In this document: in pieces, positions 32,509-45,987 of the stretch
Position numbering within the stretch: position 1 is the stretch's first letter
Layout of the letters: every line of letters starts with the position of its first letter
Source of the DNA: Dioszegia crocea
Lineage: Eukaryota; Basidiomycota; Tremellomycetes; Tremellales; Bulleribasidiaceae
Reading direction: 5' to 3'
DNA: 64,000 nucleotides
Assembly (NCBI GenBank): GCA_001600615.1
Contig: BCKK01000002.1
Span: 1,332,809 to 1,396,808 of the forward strand
Made by a program: the position numbers and the translations under genes
Notes under the pieces: generated by a model
The model's input: the letters and a program-made list of their open reading frames with translations, nothing else
What the model was told of the DNA's origin: nothing
Databases searched by the model: none

Positions 32509-35461
32509 TCACAAACTCTCCTTCTTGCTCCCGGCTCCGGCTCCGCTTCCTACTGGACCCCCACCCAGTCCCGCTTCCAGATCCTTTGCACCCTCTTTCC
32601 TTTTATCCGCCACTTTCGCCACCTCCACACCCTGACCAGGCGGGTCTACGCCGAGTCCCTCAAACCCTTTCGTCACATCCTCAACTGCCAATTCCATCTT
32701 GCCAGCTGGTGGACTCAGCAGAGTCGACGGACTGATATAATTGGCCGGCTCGCCATTTAGCTCGCGCAAAATACTGGGTATTTGGGGCGGGGAGAATGGT
32801 TGGAATGGGGGTAGCGGCGTGGAGGATTCGTGGAACGCGTTATGAGCATAAGAGGATTGATGTTGCTGTTGATAGTTCTCGATTGCTGCAGCTTGTGCAG
32901 ATCCAGGAATGAGGGAGCCAGACCTCGAGGGGACATTGGAGGGATTAGGGGATTTGTAGTTCCGGCCGTGCGGCGGAGCAGGGATCGACGAGGTGGGCGG
33001 AGCAAAGCTGCCGGAACCGCCACTGGTATTGGATAGGGTGTTGTTCGAACTTGGCCAGGGATGAAGGTGCGATTTGCCCATCTCCAACTTAGCGTACATG
33101 GCGTGTGGGCTCAGCGGTGCTGATATTGATCCCGATCCAGCCATGTGATCGTCCCCATAACCCGAACCCGATCTCCGCGGGGCTCGGTGATAGCCCCCCG
33201 GCGTCTCCAGTCCACGCTGCGCCGTGTCTCGCCCGCGACCAGACGGCTCGTTACCGAATGGCGAGTCTGAGTAGCCCATCCCGCCAAAATTGAGATTACC
33301 AAGGTTCGAGCCTTGGCTTGCGAGCCAGAGATCCTGACCCGTGAAGTCATTGCCGGCATCGGCATCGCTGTGTCGGCCACGCCGGGCGGACGAGGTAGGT
33401 GGGTCGAGTAGAGTAGAGCTACTTCCGCCGGGTAAGCGGTCGAAAGGAGCAGCTTGAGATTGACTCCTCCAGCCTGGAAGACCGCCGGTGGGGATGCCGT
33501 TCAAGGGAGGGGTAGAGTAGCCACCTCTGGATGCGGACATGGCTCGGGGAACGGGAGATTCGGATCGAGGAGCACGGTAGAGGTCATCGTCGCGTTCGCG
33601 ACACAGCTCGGCGAGGGCAAGCACAGCTCGATCAGGCCGCTGAGTGAGGATCTGCTGATCAGTACGTTTTTCTTTGGGGCGTTGCTGCTCTGACATACTC
33701 TTGTAGCTCGCATAAACTCTCCCCGGATAGTGTACAGTCCATCCTTCGTGACGGTTCGTGCGACGTTATAAGACGTTTCGAATGGGTCCTGGGCCTATCA
33801 GCAGTCTCTTTAAACGACCTTGACAAGACACTCACCTCGATACATAGCCTGTTCCTGTCTCGCGCCATTTCATTGATCCCTCCAACGTCGATCTGGGCTC
33901 GTCAGCGTTGCACCCATTTGGCAGGTGTTGTCGACTCACATCGTTGACCCATCCCTTGCTTTCTTTCGTCAACTGTCCAGCTCGTAGAGACATTACAGAA
34001 TTGTTGAATTGGAAATCGTGAGAGAAGAAGCGGAAAAAGTCAATGAGTCTGAAGATCAGCAACGACCATATCTCCAAACGTGGGAGACATACAATTCTCC
34101 GACAGTCTCAAAGTTGATGCTGCTCCATTCCTGTCGAAGCGTTTCGGTGTCGTCAAAGAAGTAGACATTCTTGCCTTGAATCGTGTATTCGTCCTCTTGC
34201 AATGTGCGAATGGGGGCTATGCGCTGCAGGTTTGGAAGGACAGGAGGTTGTTTGACGTGTACGAGGAAATACAGCACCATCAAGGTGAAACCGTCTGACC
34301 AATCAGCTGAAAATCTCTGAGTGATAGACGAATATACTGACATGATGATAGCGTTCCGCGGTAGGGCGAATTTATTCTCCGTCTCTTGGCCCAAACTTTC
34401 ACTGCAGAATTAGCGAAATATTCCCGCAAAGGGCCATGCTCCTGCAAAGCTCTCTGTCAAGTGCACCAAAATCCCGCGAAGCTCAATCTCTGACATCACC
34501 GTCCAAGCAGGACTCACAAAATAGAACCAATGTCCGCACCCTCGCCGGATCGATCGTCGCGTAAGTCAATAGCAGCCGGGTATTCTCAATCGCCAGCCTA
34601 TTCTCAATGCCAATATCGCATGAGATTCCAAATGGCAGAGCCGGGGAGGGAGATAGGGTGAGTTTGAGAATGGGGATGCGGGCTTTCGGAAGAGGTTTGA
34701 CATCAAAGTTCGTTTCCTGAGAGTCAGACGCTGCCAGGAACGATATGGAGTGTTTGAAAGTCGAGAACTGGACTGAACATACGCGTTGTAATAGATCACC
34801 AATCATTTGTACCAAGTGGCTTGCCTCCAAATTCGCCGTAGCGTCATCAATGAGGACAACGAGGTCCATGTCTGGAGCGTCAGCGCAATTCCGACAGTCT
34901 CAAATCCAGAATAATGACTGCAATGACATCGACGCCCGAAACCTGAAAGGCGTATATTGAGAGAGACAAACGTACCCGAATTTCTCAGTCCAAACGAATT
35001 TTGGCTAGAGCCAAAAGCCAGTAAGCGAGCAGACGGCTCTATAGTCTTGATCAATTTCTCAATCAAAGTCCGGACCCTGGCCATATCAGCTAAATCCTGA
35101 ACTAATCGGCCAGAGAGCGATAAGGCCCCATCTAAATGCCTATCATGGCAGACTATGGGGAACTCCCGCCTTCACCATGCGAATCCAAGCAGATAACAAA
35201 ATAGTGCTCTGAAACTTACTCTTCTTTGACAGCGCGCTCTTCCGTCGTCGGCAATAGAGGCAAGACGAAGGAGAATAGGCTGGAAGATAGATCCTGGAGG
35301 AAGCGGCGGTGCAAGAGTCCGGGGTGCATCTTGTCTGCGGCTGATGAGGAGGTCGAAGTTGACGCCAGTCTGAAAAGTTCACGAAAGGCAGCTGTGGGTT
35401 TGCGTTATCGAATGACAGATGCTCTGTGCTGATATCGCGCAAGGTGTCGGGGCTGGACCAT
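32509..35461 (-). CDS. Cid1-family non-canonical poly(A)/poly(U) polymerase
   Basis: A template-independent RNA nucleotidyltransferase. The catalytic core reads LAFGSSQNSFGLRNSDMDLV (the GS motif and the first two catalytic Asp), then LPFGISCDIGIENRLAIENT with the third Asp. The nucleotide-recognition part is LKVWAKRRRINSPYRGTLSS plus YGFTLMVLYFLVHVKQPPVL, then FETVGELLIDFFRFFSHDF and the PAP-associated motif CIEDPFETSYNVARTVT. A disordered Ser/Pro/Gly tail of about 330 residues ends GAGAGSKKESL. The motifs match Cid1/Cid11/Cid13 more than Trf4/Trf5. Adenylation or uridylation cannot be told from sequence. At least eight introns. The 5' end is uncertain: the ATG at 35461 needs an intron with a weak GTCATT donor to reach the frame of LPPGSIFQPILLRLASI. 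Confidence 0.85.
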
Positions 35462-36082
35462 CAGCTCAAGTCCAGATACGCCACGACGAGATTGGTGATG
35501 GAAGTAAACCTTCAAGGAGGGTACAAGAGCGCACTCCAGCCTTAAGCCTTTCTCAACTCACTCTAAACCTTCCTTTATCGATCGATAGAGGTTTATATAC
35601 TTCTATGAGGCCTGGATGGTGTGATGTATTCCCGATAGGCAACTGAGACTTCTGATAGGGGTCCAAGCGGCGACCTCTTTGCGGATAAGGCTGTCGTGCG
35701 CGCCAAGCTGGATGCTGACGGTGTTGCTTTACGAGTGAACGTAGATGGGCCGTAGGGGGTCTCGATGAGATATAGGATATAGAGCTGGCACCTAATGCTG
35801 ATGGCGATATACCCAATGAAAGACTAGTGAGATGTAGGTTATCGACGCCTTGATACTGGACCAGACTTTCGCGTCGCCTTCACGAAACTCGGCGAACGCC
35901 GGCTTGCACTTGGGCTGCCACTGCAGGCCACTGCCTGGTAGCTAGGGGTGAACGTTGCCTGCACCTGCTCTTGGCGACGGCCCAGACTAGTAAAGTCAAT
36001 GCATATGGTCTATGTCCATCCGGTGTGTAGCAAATTACAAGCTTGGCTAGTACACCCTGCGTTCCCCTGACAAGAGAACTGG
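35462..36082. other. Region between the Cid1-type gene and the RhoGEF gene
   Basis: No supported gene in 621 bases. It holds the TATA-containing promoter of the Cid1-type gene (left) and the RhoGEF 3' end (right). Between 35880 and 35980 is a GC-rich stretch with an imperfect repeat of GGCCACTGC (GCCACTGCAGGCCACTGCC). Confidence 0.45.
35592..35599 (-). promoter_or_regulatory. TATA box of the Cid1-type gene
   Basis: The minus strand reads GTATATAAAC. It lies about 130 bases upstream of the proposed ATG at 35461, a normal TATA-to-start spacing in fungi. An ATCGATCGAT palindrome follows immediately downstream. Confidence 0.5.
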
Positions 36083-39000
36083 CTACCGATTAACAGCCCT
36101 ATCGCTGCCCGCCAACAAACTCTCAAACAGTCCCATCGCCGAGTTCTCATTCCTGAGCTGAATCATGTAGATGATCCCTGTCCTATGCCCCTTATCTGAT
36201 ACCTCCACCGCGACACCAGTCTTGGCCACCCTCTCAACACCATCAGTGAGCACGATAGTGCTGATGATTATGGTCCCCTTCTTCCCGCTATCGCTCTCAA
36301 CCACCAGCTGCTTCACGTTGCCCTCTTTCTGCTTATATAACTTCAACTTGCCCGCCCCGAGCGATTTCCACTGCGAGTGGGCTTGCTGCAGGAAGACCTT
36401 GCACTTCATCTGCGCGGAGATGAGGGCAGGTCCAGTCAGCGTCGCTGCGTCCTCTTCGACCGGGGAAGTGGGCGGTGAGGGGTCGTCTGTGTTTTTGGCT
36501 TCGCCCATAGGGAACGAGGAGAAGCGAGCTGAAGGAGATTGGATAGAAAGTCCCTCGAGATTGGGACGGCGGGGAGGGAGGAGGGGGTCCATCGTGTTGA
36601 CTTGTAATGTCGGTCGAAGGGGTTCAGCCGATCGAGAGCGTGATGGACCTCCCGGATGGCCAACCGTACCCTGAGCTTCGGCTGAAAGATGAGATCCCGG
36701 TGCGCGTATCGTAGGTATAGGTGGCACGTCGTGTTCCATCCCCATCCGGGTATTTCCGGACGAGGCGATCGACCGACCGGAGAGCGAGCGCGGCATGGCG
36801 GACGCTCCAGGATTGGGATATTGTGGTACCGCAGGATCAGAATAGTGATGCTGCTGTACGAAGGGAAGAGAAGGGAGTTGAGGGGCAGCCATGGGAAGTG
36901 ATGACTGCGCGTTGGTGGAGGATTGGCGCGTACGCAAACTCGCCCCTCGGGGAGGCAGGACTGAGCCTATAGACGAGGAAGAGACGTTGGTGATGGGTGG
37001 ACTTGGCCGACGCTGCCATTGTACAGTCTCTCCTGGTTCGAGGCTGATTTTGCTCATTTGGCTGACGAGGGCATTACCGCCAATCGTACCGGGTGGGATC
37101 GGATCGCCTTCCTGCGGTCGGGGCGAAGCGGCTGGGGAAGATGTAGCTGAAAATGGGGATGGGTACCGCAGGGGAAGAGCATTCGAGTCATAAGACCGCG
37201 TCTCGGACATGGAGGATGGCGATCGAGAATCCTGCGTTAGCGGCGTGATGCCGGTATTCCGCCTTGATACTGGGGTATCAGCTTTGAAACACAGTTTCAG
37301 CTAGACAATACGCACTTGATGTAGCAAAGTCAACACAATCGAGCAAATCCTTGACCAAGGCGTCTCGCGCAATCTCGCTCTCAGCATGGAGAACGAATGT
37401 CTCTTTTCGCATGATCATTACCGATAATTCGTTGCCTTTCCGGATCAGCATGATACTACAGCCCAAAAGCGTTTTCGACTCACCCTGCTGTCCCTCGGCC
37501 ACCATAAGGTGCTTTCCCGCCAACGGGGGATAGCACAACCACATTTCCGGCATTGGCCCCCCTTGGCCCACTCGCTCCGGCTGCTCGCGCGCCACCTGCT
37601 GTGCCTTCGCCGCCTTGTCGGACGCCTCCATCCACTCCGCAACGATGAAGAGGTCCGTCAGGACGAAGACATGCGCTCGGCGATGAATGACGGGTTGACC
37701 GGTCGACGTAGGGTTGAAGTGGATAGTCACATCGTGCGAAGATCGGAGAGCTCGGGTATACGAAAGTGACAAGGGGTTCATTTGCAGTTTACATCGCTGC
37801 CAGTCAGATCCGGACCGCATGATGAAAGGAGGCGGTCAAGACATACCTTGGGCATCATGGTGAATAGATCGATAGCTCTTTCCGGATCTATCCTCAGCTC
37901 CAAATCCGTCAAAGGCATGGTCGCGGTGTTGGGCGGAGACTTCGCGATCGGGGCAGGAGCGCCCATGCCCGGTTTTCGTTGTGGACTCTGGTTCATGCTG
38001 GTCGCAGCAGAACCGGCAGAGCTTCGATCTTCGACACGCGAACTGAAGGGTGAGAAACTGGACACATCAGACCTTGCGATTGGGGGTTGACAGTAACATG
38101 TACTCACTTAGACTGGCTTTCCCTCGAACTGCCAATTCCAGAGCTCGCCCTTGACCTGCGCTCAATCTCTGACTCCTTTTCTGCCCAGGAAGTCTCTCTT
38201 GATCGCTCGCCAGCGCTTCCGGGTGCAGAGTGAGGTTTGGTCCTTTGTGAAGAGGGACTATTTTGCTCCTCATCCGCAACATCCATTTCCAGCCTTGCTT
38301 CTATTTGGGAAACAAGACCTTCCAGCCGTTGATTTGCGACGAGGAGCAGGCGATGATCTGAGCGGCCTTCTTTGGTAGACCGCAGCAATCGAGCGTATAA
38401 TTTACGATAATATCGCAGACGTGCAAAGGGGAGGAGAAACAGTGCGTCAAGTGTCCATTGTTCTAGGGGTGCGCTTGGGGGATTGGAGCTGGATATGTCG
38501 ATAAGAATAGCTGGAAGGAGCTGGTTGGCGAGAATCGGCTGGAAATTGTCGAAACCCGTAAGGTAAGACGTGGCGTATTTACTGTAGGCTGGTTCGAGGT
38601 CGTCAATCTGAGAGTCAGAAGCTATCCAGAATAGGTAAAGAGGACATACCCAGCGCATGAGCAGATCGCCCAGTGCTTTCGGACTAGATGGGCTTGGCCC
38701 TATCTCCTTCAATTTCTGTCAGACATCAGCTACCCGTCCAGGTGAACTTTAAATTATAACTGACGGTGCCAAAGCCTCTATTTGCCCTGAAGACAGCCTC
38801 TACACATCTAAACATCGCATCCAGCTTTGGCGGTGGGAAGTCTTTTCTCGACCAAGCTGCGGCGACACGCTGTACGAGTTAGCTGGATCCCATAGATCTC
38901 CAGCTTGATGTCTACTCACTCGGATCACTAACGCCAGCTGGTCGACATAGGCCTTCTCGCTATCTATGAGATCCACCAAAGGATTTCTCTTTGCGTTTGC

Positions 39001-39204
39001 ATCCCTAGCATCTCCGTTAGAGGGCTCGCTGCCATTTGCATGCCCATTCGCACCTCCATACCCATTCCCGTTCCCATTGGGTATCCACGATTGGTGTGTC
39101 TCTGGGTTTGGCGAGAACGATGGCGATGCCGAACCCGCCTCAGAGGTAGAGGCGAGCGAAGCATATCGTGAAGGCCCTGCCAATGGTGTTGGGAAGTTCA
39201 TCAT
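36083..39204 (-). CDS. Rho guanine-nucleotide exchange factor (DH-PH) with Ran-binding-like C-terminus
   Basis: Activates Rho-family GTPases by GDP release. The N-terminus (MMNFPTPLAGPSRYASLAST) is followed by an Asn/Gly-rich linker and the DH domain, which starts RNPLVDLIDSEKAYVDQLAL and includes KALGDLLMRW, DDLEPAYSKYATSYLTGFDN, FLLPFARLRYYRKLYARLLR and LLVANQRLEGLV. A Ser/Arg linker leads to a PH-type domain (LQMNPLSLSYTRALRSSHDV, RRAHVFVLTDLFIVAEWME, GNELSVMIMRKETFVLHAES). A long Ser/Pro region follows, then a last domain starting KCKVFLQQAHSQWKSLGAGK with LKLYKQKEGNVKQLVV and ending near LRNENSAMGLFESLLAG, which looks like a Ran-binding/EVH1-type PH fold. At least seven introns. The target GTPase is not evident. 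Confidence 0.82.
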
Positions 39205-40096
39205 CCTCCACTGGGGATCTTGTGCGGTGTTTTGTGTAGTTTTCACCCACACTGACACCACGCGTCACAGAGTTCGTAGGGTAATTGAGCCCTTTCCTTG
39301 TCGAAACGATTAGGCAGGCCGGCAAAACATCGAGATTCTGACGCGAGGGGATAGATGGCGTCCGAGTTTGAAGGATGTGAAACCGGGGGCGAGTGGGGCT
39401 GGCCGGTAGCAACTGTCCAAGCTGGATCTCGTATGATAAATGGTGCGACCTGGGCTTGTGATGTCGAGCAACGGCGGTGAATTTGGGTTGATGGAACGCC
39501 TGCAGCGGTGTATTCCGGATAGATGCTATAGAGAGACAGATAGAAGGTGATTTCCAAGGCCTAAGGACGCTTTCAAAGCCAAAGCGCACAATAAAGGATG
39601 TTGATCGGGGAATCCGGCCACAGATTCAGTAAATCCATCGACGCGCGTGAGCCTGTCGACAGTCGCGCTGCCAGCAGGATCATATCATCATTTCACGTCA
39701 CATTCCAAGCGCAATCGATGCACTTGACAGTCTGTATACCATATATGCATCTCCCTCCCAGCCTAGAGGAGGATAGATGCATACAAGCGTTAGCTTGGTG
39801 CGACCAAAGCGTCACGGCCTGACGTGGCTAAAAGGCTCAGCCTTATCAGTCCAGCACGTGGCTCATGGGCGGCGATGACCGAGTGTAAAGGCTAAAGCTG
39901 GGTATAGGAGAGAGCATCTATGGTCGCCGTCGCCGTAGGACACTCAACCATCTCGCCGAAGCCAAACTATAGGTCCTGACAGCTCACAATCTGACAACAG
40001 GCTCATTCATCCAGACACTGAGCGGGTCAAATAAGCTGTCGAGCGCAAAACACGAGCTCCACCGTCCTTGGATCGAAGCACAGAACAGCCGGCGCG
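39205..40096. other. Divergent promoter region, RhoGEF / KDM5
   Basis: No supported gene in 892 bases. The 149-codon minus-strand ORF (39140-39589) overlaps the RhoGEF start in another frame and lacks features. A CACGTG E-box is at 39855-39860 and a TGACGTGGC element is nearby at about 39820. The last 80 bases before 40097 look like a 5' leader. Confidence 0.5.
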
Positions 40097-43000
40097 ATGG
40101 CAAGCCCCCCTTTCGGCCAGGCGCTTGCCGGCCAGCGTGGCCCCTATGAGACACAGTCATCTGCATCTCTTCTTCCTTCTCCACCCATCACCATCATCCC
40201 TCCTTCATCTCCATCTCAACCTCACGAATCATCCTCGACATTCGGACATACGTCGGCGTCCGCGCCCCGCTCAGCAGCCGACTCACAGGGCAAGAGGTCT
40301 GGCTCTCTGACCAAGCCTCTGACGCCCCAGAGCGGGAACAACCAGGCGAGCCCACCTGTCTCCGAAAGTAGGAGGGTACCCACGTCCGAGATGAAGCGGT
40401 CCAAGCCGACATTCACGACGTGTCGGACGTATCCCGAGAATGCGCCCGCACCGGTCGCACTCGAGCCCGGGGCGGATCTCCAGCGGAGCCAACGCCGATC
40501 TAAGGTCGAGGCTATGTCAAAGCTTGATCGCGCTGGTACTCCTATACTGTCTAGCGCAGCGGGCCCCTCCGGGACTTCATTCCTGCCGAGCAAGGGTTCT
40601 GCAGCGGTTGCGGACTCTACCCCCGGTCCCTCCCGAAATCCTTTACACCGCCCTCAGATCGTAAACCCTCCTTTCAAACTTGAGGATGTTCGGACCTCTG
40701 CCCCTCGATATCCCGAATCACGCTCCGGCTCGCGACCGTTCAATCTACCAGAATGCCCGGTCTACTATCCCTCTGTCGCGGAATTCACCGATCCGCTGGC
40801 GTACATCGCCGCTTTGCCCCCAACAGCGAAAGAAGCCGGCATATGCAAAATCGTCCCACCGGAGGGATGGCGGATGCCCTTCTCTCTCGACCAGGACACT
40901 TTCCGATTCAAAACCCGTTTACAACGGCTGAACTCGCTCGAAGCTGCCAGTCGGGCGAAAGTCAATTTCCTCGAACAGTTGACTATGTATCATCTACAAC
41001 AGGGGGACAAGAAAGTAACTATCCCCCTGATAGATCGGAAACCTCTGGATCTATGGAGATTGAGGAAGGAAGTCACGAAGATGGGGGGATATGAGGATGT
41101 GCAAGCTACCAAGGCTTGGGCGAGGGTGGCGGAAGTTATGGGTCATCATGTCGGATGGGCAGGGGAGCTTGCACAAGCGTATAAGCGCATCGTCTACCCG
41201 TTCGATACACTGGCTACAAGGGCCAAAACGCAATCCCTATCACCACTCACCCCTCTTCCCACCAGTAAATCTCAAAGACCACCTGGCTGGGCTGGCCAAA
41301 CACCCGGTTCACCCACTCGACCGAGTCGACCAGGGATGGCGGCCGGTAGAATGGGGGCTGTCAAAGCGAGAAGATCTGGCTCGCCGTCATCGGCACTTCC
41401 TACAACCGTTCCTCCCATACCGTCGAGACTAGACCTATCTCGCGCAATGTCCTCACCTCGTGGTAGCCAACCTCCCGATTCAGCCACATTGAGCGGGAAA
41501 ATGCGGGTACCCGGCTTCTCGAGTCGGAGTCGGGCAGGATCCGAGAGCGATCTGAGTGACGATAGTCTCACGCCCCCACCGCCCGATCATCCCGATGGAG
41601 GCGTTGAGCAATATCAGAAAGGCGAAGTGTGCGAGGTTTGCCGGAAGGGAAATAACGCCGACAAGATTTTGCTTTGTGATGGCTGTGACCGAGGTGAGCA
41701 ATGTCCTGTAGACAACAAGGTATGCAAGCTAACGAGCAGGCTTTCATATTTTCTGCCTTGACCCACCACTCTCATCCGTCCCGTCCAACGAAGAATGGTT
41801 CTGCACTCCTTGTCTCCTCTCGCAAGGGGACGACTATGGATTCGAAGAGGGCGAGGAGCACTCCGTCGCTTCCTTCTCCGCTCGAGACGCAGCCTTCTCC
41901 GGCGCTTGGTGGAGCAAACATCGGCCATCATCGTCTTACAACCCGCCTGCCGCTCCACAGTCGGTGTCAGGCAGCGGTTCCGGCAGCGGTTCCGGAACAG
42001 GGAGCGTATCGCCAAAGGCCAAGAGGCAAGATATGCTCGATCCCTTGGCCAGAACGTTTGGGCGGGTGCTCGTGTCGGAAGACGATGTAGAGAGGGAGTT
42101 TTGGAGGTTGACAGAGAGTAATACCGATACCGTCGAGGTGGAGTATGGGGCGGATGTGCATTCGACAACGCATGGAAGGTAAGCAAAGTCTAAATCTGGC
42201 TAGTGGTAACAAGCTGACCAAACAGTGCTGCTCCATCCTTAGAAACGCACCCGCTCGATCCATATGCCAAAGACGGCTGGAATCTTAACAACATGCCCAT
42301 CCTCCCAGACTCTCTCCTACGCTACATCAAATCGGACATTTCTGGCATGACCGTACCGTGGATATACATTGGGATGATGTTCTCGGCTTTCTGTTGGCAT
42401 AACGAGGATCACTATACTTATTCCATCAATTACAGTGCGTACTATCCCACTGATCGGTCAGTCCCTGGCTAACACATCAGTGTACTGGGGCGAGACCAAG
42501 ACCTGGTATGGTATTCCTGGCGCCGACGCCGAAAAGTTCGAGACGGCCATCAAGGCTGAGGCTCCTGAGCTCTTTGAACAGCAGCCCAGTCTGTTGTATC
42601 AGTTGGTCACGATGATGAACCCCGGAAGACTGGCGGAGCAGGACGTCAAGGTCTTGGCTTGCGACCAACGGCCGAACGAATTTGTCATCACTTTCCCCAA
42701 AGCGTATCATTGTGGCTTCAACCACGGTGTGAGTGTCTGATGCGCGTCTCTAAAATCCAGTGGGCTGATACTGGAAGATCAACTTTAATGAAGCCGTCAA
42801 CTTTGCGCTACCGGACTGGTTACCCGAAGGCAAGGAGTCGGTCGTGACTTACCGCAAGCACGCCAAACCGCCGGTTTTCTCGCATCATGAGTTGTTGATC
42901 AGCATTACGCTTTACTCAGACACTATCAAGACTGCTCTCTGGTAAGTTCAAGTTCGGCCGCAAGAAGGAGAGAATTGACACGTCAGGGTGCAAGACAATC

Positions 43001-45987
43001 TCGCCAGAATGGTCGCGGAAGAGACCGCTCGACGCGAATCGATTCGGAAAGCAAACCCGCTATTGCACGAAATCCTTGTCGAAGAAGACTGCCCCGAAGA
43101 ACAGTACCTATGCTGTATCTGCAAAGGGTTCTGCTACCTCTCCCAAATCACTTGCAGCTGCACGAAGCTTGTCGCCTGCATTGATCATGCCGATTCGCTA
43201 TGCCGATGCGGTATGACGAAGCGGGTCATGCGGAAACGATATTCCGAGGCGCAACTTGAGGAGATCTTGGCGGATGTTCAGGGCCGGGCGGCGATCCCGG
43301 GTCATTGGCGCGAGCGGTTCATGCAGGTTTTGCAGGTACCTCGACCAGCGCTCAAGAATCTGCGAGGATTACTGGCGGATGGAGAGCGGATAGCGTACCC
43401 TATGCCTGAAGTTGAGCATCTGAGGGAGATGGTGGCGAGGGCGAATGTTTGGGTCGAGAAGGTGACCACGCTCGCTACGAGAAAGTCGGCAGGAAGAAGG
43501 CGGAAGGGCCAGCATGCGGCTGAGGAGGACGATGTCGACCGATCACCCCAATATCTCGCGGCACTACTCTCTGAGGTGGATCAACTCGCCTTCGACGCAC
43601 CCGAGGTCCTGCAACTCCGGCAGATGGTCCACTCCATCAATTCTTTCCAGTCCGAAGCCGACCTTATACTCTCTACACCGGAAGCCGAGCTGGACTTCGA
43701 GCGTTGTCAAACCGCACTCATACTGGGTCAGGGGCTACAGATCGAGCTGCCGGAGATCGGGCGGGTGGAGAAGGTGGTGAAGCGCCTCGAGTGGTTCAAG
43801 AAGGTTGAGTTTGACGTGGATGATCAGGCGCTCGAGTATGACGATGTCGTGCTTCTACTCAGCGAGGCGAAGGAGTACGGGATCCCTCAAACGGAGCAGC
43901 TGGTTGTGGAACTGGGAAAAAGAGAGGCTCGCGGAAAGGTGTGGAAACATGCCTCGGAGAAACTTCTATCTGCCCCTGCGATCCACCTACCGGATGTCGA
44001 GGCCCTAGTCAAGGGCCATCGTATGACGCCGCGCGACGTCGATGTGAAGTATCAACTCGAAATCATGCGGAAGACTGCCCTCAATTGGCAGTCGTCCGCC
44101 CAGGCCTTCTTGTCTGGCGCTGGAACGGCCACGGCCGCTCTCCGACTCTGCAAAGTCGTCAAAACAACGCAGGGCCCGGTCAGCCGGATAGTTATTCCTG
44201 AAATGACGGATCTTCAGGCGGAGCTCGACTTCCACGGTCAGTGGCTAGACGCCTTGGCTGCGTTGGTTTCGGAATCACCCACCAAGGTGACCCAGCAACT
44301 CAACTGGATCCTCAGCGAGATCAAAAGTCACCTCGACCCCTCCGACGACAGTCCCAATGACACGCATGCGTGTTTCTGTCGGAATCCCCCATTGGCCGTC
44401 ATGGTGACTTGCGATACGTGCGAGGGGACCTACCACCCAAAGTGCATCGACGTGTCTATCAAGCACGCATCCCTTCCTTTCAAATGTGCCATGTGCAAGC
44501 GAGGCACATTTGACGATCGACCCTCCCTCCACCGACTGGCCACCATGACCGACGCGTCAAAGTACAACTTCATCATCATGCCGACGGAGATGGCCACCCT
44601 TCGTACGATACTTGAAAAGGCCGTCGAATTCAGTCGATTGGTCATTCCCCTCCTCGCTCCATATACCGATAGCTCCCCTCCTCCCGATGTGAAGCTCGTA
44701 TCCCACTGCGCGCGGAAACTATTCACTCTCCCAATCGCTTTCGATGCGTACAATACCAAAACGCATGTACGGATCGTATTCGAGGACTGGCTTTTCAAAC
44801 GCATGAGAGAAGCTCGACAGCCCTCTGCGTCGGCTCTTGCTGCAGCTGGGAAAGGAGCGAATCGGCCTCGCCGATCTCGCCTCATTCTGGCGGAGAGTAA
44901 AGAGAAGGAGTTCCAGTGCATCTGCTCCGTCCCTCCAGTTGATCAGCTGTTGCAGGTCAGGTGCAGCCGCTGTGATCAGGGATATCACTTGTCATGTGTG
45001 CTTGCGCCTATGGAAAGTGCGGGTGGACTTCCCGCGGTGCCGGGTGTGGAGAAGGAAAAAGCCGGTCCGGGGGAGGAACAAGGGAAGAAGCTTTGGAGAT
45101 GTCCGTGCTGCACGGTGAAGGAGGGGAAACTGTACCTAAAGGGTGTAGAGCTGCGGGTCCAAGATGCTGGTAAGTTTCTGCTGTTCCTACCGCAGGGAAC
45201 AATACTGATGTGATTAGCACACGAGGGAACGAACGTGTTTATCGATTACCGAGCCACTGTAACCACCTTTGTTTCTCAGCCAGTCTACGTCAAACTACCA
45301 TCGGCGCGCTGTATCCTGCTGCACTGCATCGAATTCATACCCGCCGTTAGACCAGATCACAAGGAGAACGGGGGTTCAAAGGCGAATAAATCAATCGAAG
45401 AGTTAGACGCCGATGGGCGACCGAAGAAGAAGACGAAGCTGGCCAATGGCGGCGAAGTCAATGGATCTGGGGCGCAGAATGGGGACACAGTGATTACCAC
45501 ACGCGACGCGTCTCACTCTGCCTCGCCAGTGGCGTCTGCACCACCCAACCCTCCTCGTCCTACCGATGTCTATCGACCCGCAACGGGCGCTGGTCAAAAA
45601 GCGCCGAGCGACGGTCGTTTCGCACCCCATTCCCCTACCCACTCGCCTACCCAATCATGGGCACCCACTCCCACACCCGCATATCACCGCTCTCCTATCC
45701 TCGGGCCCCTAGCACATCCGCAGGGCGCCACGAGATCCGTCCCCTTCACATCAAATTTCCCTCGCGTGGCCACAAATCCCACTGCCCTCCCTCCACCAGT
45801 GTCTGTGAGCTCCAGCTGGCGTCCGGCACACCCTACTTCATCTAGGCCGTCGAATGGCTCTGCACCCCCGCCCAGAGCCACCATGTCCCCGCCATTCTCG
45901 GGCGCTCGTGCTAGCGACTCATACAGCGGCGGAGGCAACGGAGCCGGAAGCCGAGAATCGAACGGTATGGTGAATGGTACGAAGTAA
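40097..45987 (+). CDS. KDM5/JARID1-type histone H3K4 demethylase (Lid2-like)
   Basis: A Fe(II)/2-oxoglutarate-dependent demethylase expected to act on methylated H3K4. Domains in order: Ser/Pro N-terminus; JmjN ([20 protein letters not shown]); ARID ([40 protein letters not shown]); PHD1 ([20 protein letters not shown], then [20 protein letters not shown] after an intron); a short Ser-Gly repeat; JmjC ([20 protein letters not shown] carrying the HxE metal pair, distal His in [20 protein letters not shown]); C5HC2 zinc finger ([20 protein letters not shown]); a long helical PLU-1-like region; PHD2 ([20 protein letters not shown]); PHD3 ([20 protein letters not shown]). A disordered Ser/Pro tail ends [10 protein letters not shown]. 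About six or seven introns. The order matches fungal Lid2/KDM5. FEN1 starts 292 bases downstream on the same strand. Confidence 0.94.

Noticed and set aside
39140..39589. Minus-strand ORF of 149 codons overlapping the RhoGEF start
   Set aside because: Different frame from the conserved DH exon and no features; it probably covers the 5' leader.
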